Source of the DNA: Pedobacter jejuensis
GTDB taxonomy: Bacteria > Bacteroidota > Bacteroidia > Sphingobacteriales > Sphingobacteriaceae
Direction: 5' to 3'
NCBI RefSeq assembly: GCF_003725795.1
Contig: NZ_RBEE01000014.1
Span: forward strand, 1-64,000
Length of the DNA: 64,000 bases
The notes under the pieces were generated by a model. The model worked only from the letters and a program-made list of their open reading frames with translations. It was not told the DNA's origin and did not search any database. Made by a program: the position numbers and the translations under genes. Each line of letters starts with the position of its first letter. Position 1 is the stretch's first letter. This document shows, one piece after another, positions 63,097 to 64,000 of the stretch.

Positions 63097-63558
63097 ATGA
63101 AAATTTACGCACCTCTGCTTATTACAATCCTATTCTTATCAGCCTGCAATCAGTCTCCAAAAGAGATAGATAAAGTTGGCTCAAAAATTAATGGTACCTG
63201 GAAATTAGTTTCAAGCCTATCGATTACAAAAGGTGATACGGTGAATACATCGCCACCAAAAAATGTGGAAATGATTAAAATCTTAAACGACACGCATTTC
63301 GCCTTTTTTAAACATGACTTAAATAAAGGAAAAGGAACTGATGCAACTTTTGATTCGGGAAGTGGTACCTATTCATTAAATGGCGACAATTACAAAGAAC
63401 ACCTGGCATATTGCAGCGCCAGAGAATGGGAAAATCATGATTTTAATTTTAAGGTTACACTAAATCAAGATACTCTAACGCAAAGTGGAATAGAAAAGAT
63501 TGAAAATTTAAATATCAACCGAGAAATAGTGGAAGTTTATGTTCGAGTTATGAAATAA
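63097..63558 (+). CDS. Lipocalin-like lipoprotein
   Basis: A 153-residue lipoprotein with lipobox LSAC (Cys17) and a lipocalin-like beta domain: GTWKLVSSLSI, a central FAFFKHDLNKG and late beta strands. Such domains bind small hydrophobic molecules in the periplasm, but no ligand can be named. It lies divergent to the trehalase pseudogene and convergent with the sensor kinase, with no bases between the stop codons. Confidence 0.62.
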   Translation: MKIYAPLLITILFLSACNQSPKEIDKVGSKINGTWKLVSSLSITKGDTVNTSPPKNVEMIKILNDTHFAFFKHDLNKGKGTDATFDSGSGTYSLNGDNYKEHLAYCSAREWENHDFNFKVTLNQDTLTQSGIEKIENLNINREIVEVYVRVMK

Positions 63559-64000
63559 CTATTTTAAAGGTATTTTTAAGGTAAAGCATGTCTGCTCATC
63601 ATTAGACGTTACAAAAATTTTACCATTATGCGCTTTAGCAATTTCTGATACAATAAATAACCCTAAACCTAATCCTTTTTGATTTGGCTCTACATCACCA
63701 CGAGAAAATGGCTGAAATAATCTTTCTATTGCAGCGGTAGAAATTTGTTTACCAGAATTGGTAACCGATAATTCAAATTCTTCCTTATCACTTGAAGCAT
63801 TTACATAAATTGGAGATGCAATATTTCCATAACTTAATGCATTACCTAGCAAATTTGAAAATAGCTGTGCAATTCTCTTTCCATCACAATTTACAGGATG
63901 TTTTAAATCAAAATTAACTTCAATGGTATGGTTAGGAAAATTGGCTTCTAATTCAGTTATTACTTCAGCTAAAGTACTATCCAAAGATTCATTTTTCAAT
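63559..64000 (-). CDS. Sensor histidine kinase, C-terminal part (partial)
   Basis: The window ends inside this gene; about 147 C-terminal residues are visible. They form a HATPase_c domain with the N-box LFSNLLGNALSYGN, a degenerate G1 box SVTNSGKQI and the G2 box GLGLGLFIVSEIAKAHNG. The dimerisation His and sensor lie beyond the edge. The signal and partner regulator are unknown. Confidence 0.85.
   Translation of the reverse strand, partial: LKNESLDSTLAEVITELEANFPNHTIEVNFDLKHPVNCDGKRIAQLFSNLLGNALSYGNIASPIYVNASSDKEEFELSVTNSGKQISTAAIERLFQPFSRGDVEPNQKGLGLGLFIVSEIAKAHNGKIFVTSNDEQTCFTLKIPLK

Overview
The window looks like chromosome from a Bacteroidota bacterium of the family Sphingobacteriaceae, most like Pedobacter. 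The evidence is the AT-rich sequence, the Bacteroidota-type -7 boxes (TAnnTTTG) ahead of many genes, the single-chain PurL, the type III glutamine synthetase, the Oar-like TonB-dependent receptor, and the style of the sugar-catabolism genes. The genus is an inference; no rRNA is present.

Bases 1-5533 are an accessory island. It holds the tail of an IS21-type IstB with its right end, a DUF4238 protein, a two-gene DUF262 + HEPN pair (4-aligned, overlapping 8 nt; a candidate defence module), a 53-residue ORF overlapping a large serine recombinase, and a tRNA-His at the junction. The recombinase frame runs through the tRNA terminator and antisense through the tRNA, which marks the junction with the core genome. 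From 5709 the gene content is housekeeping: rnhA, fbp, a phosphoesterase, trmN6, a glyoxalase-like gene, purL, a TonB protein, type III glutamine synthetase, purM, a large TonB-dependent receptor, lpdA, a metallo-hydrolase, a GNAT enzyme and ferritin. Next comes a circularly permuted ATP-grasp / alpha-E / transglutaminase operon, then asnS.

From 32031 to 57274 most genes serve deoxy-sugar and pentose catabolism. The first block is L-rhamnose (rhaT, aldolase-dehydrogenase fusion, rhaI, kinase, FMN lactate oxidoreductase; divergent GntR regulator). The second is L-arabinose (araB, araD, araA, sodium symporter). The third is non-phosphorylating L-fucose oxidation (zinc dehydrogenase, fucose dehydrogenase, fucP, and divergently a keto-deoxy-fuconate dehydrogenase, diketo-acid hydrolase, mutarotase, lactonase). 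A mutarotase lipoprotein, a HAD phosphatase, a Nudix-type AraR and an AraC regulator follow. The rhamnose and fucose routes are both expected to give L-lactate, which the lactate oxidoreductase could turn into pyruvate. An AraR-like operator candidate is shared by araB and the galM/HAD-araR divergent region. No L-fuconate dehydratase is visible.

The last part has a lipoprotein, an Hsp70-like ATPase, a secreted carboxylesterase, a trehalase broken by one in-frame TAG at its signature motif, a lipocalin-like lipoprotein and the end of a sensor kinase. Two intergenic regions carry promoter-plus-terminator signals of small RNAs (about 8743-8846 plus, about 26495-26649 minus). Several spacers hold low-complexity or dispersed repeats, including four TAAACCC units abutting a start codon. 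All functions are read from sequence motifs and context; no database search was possible.
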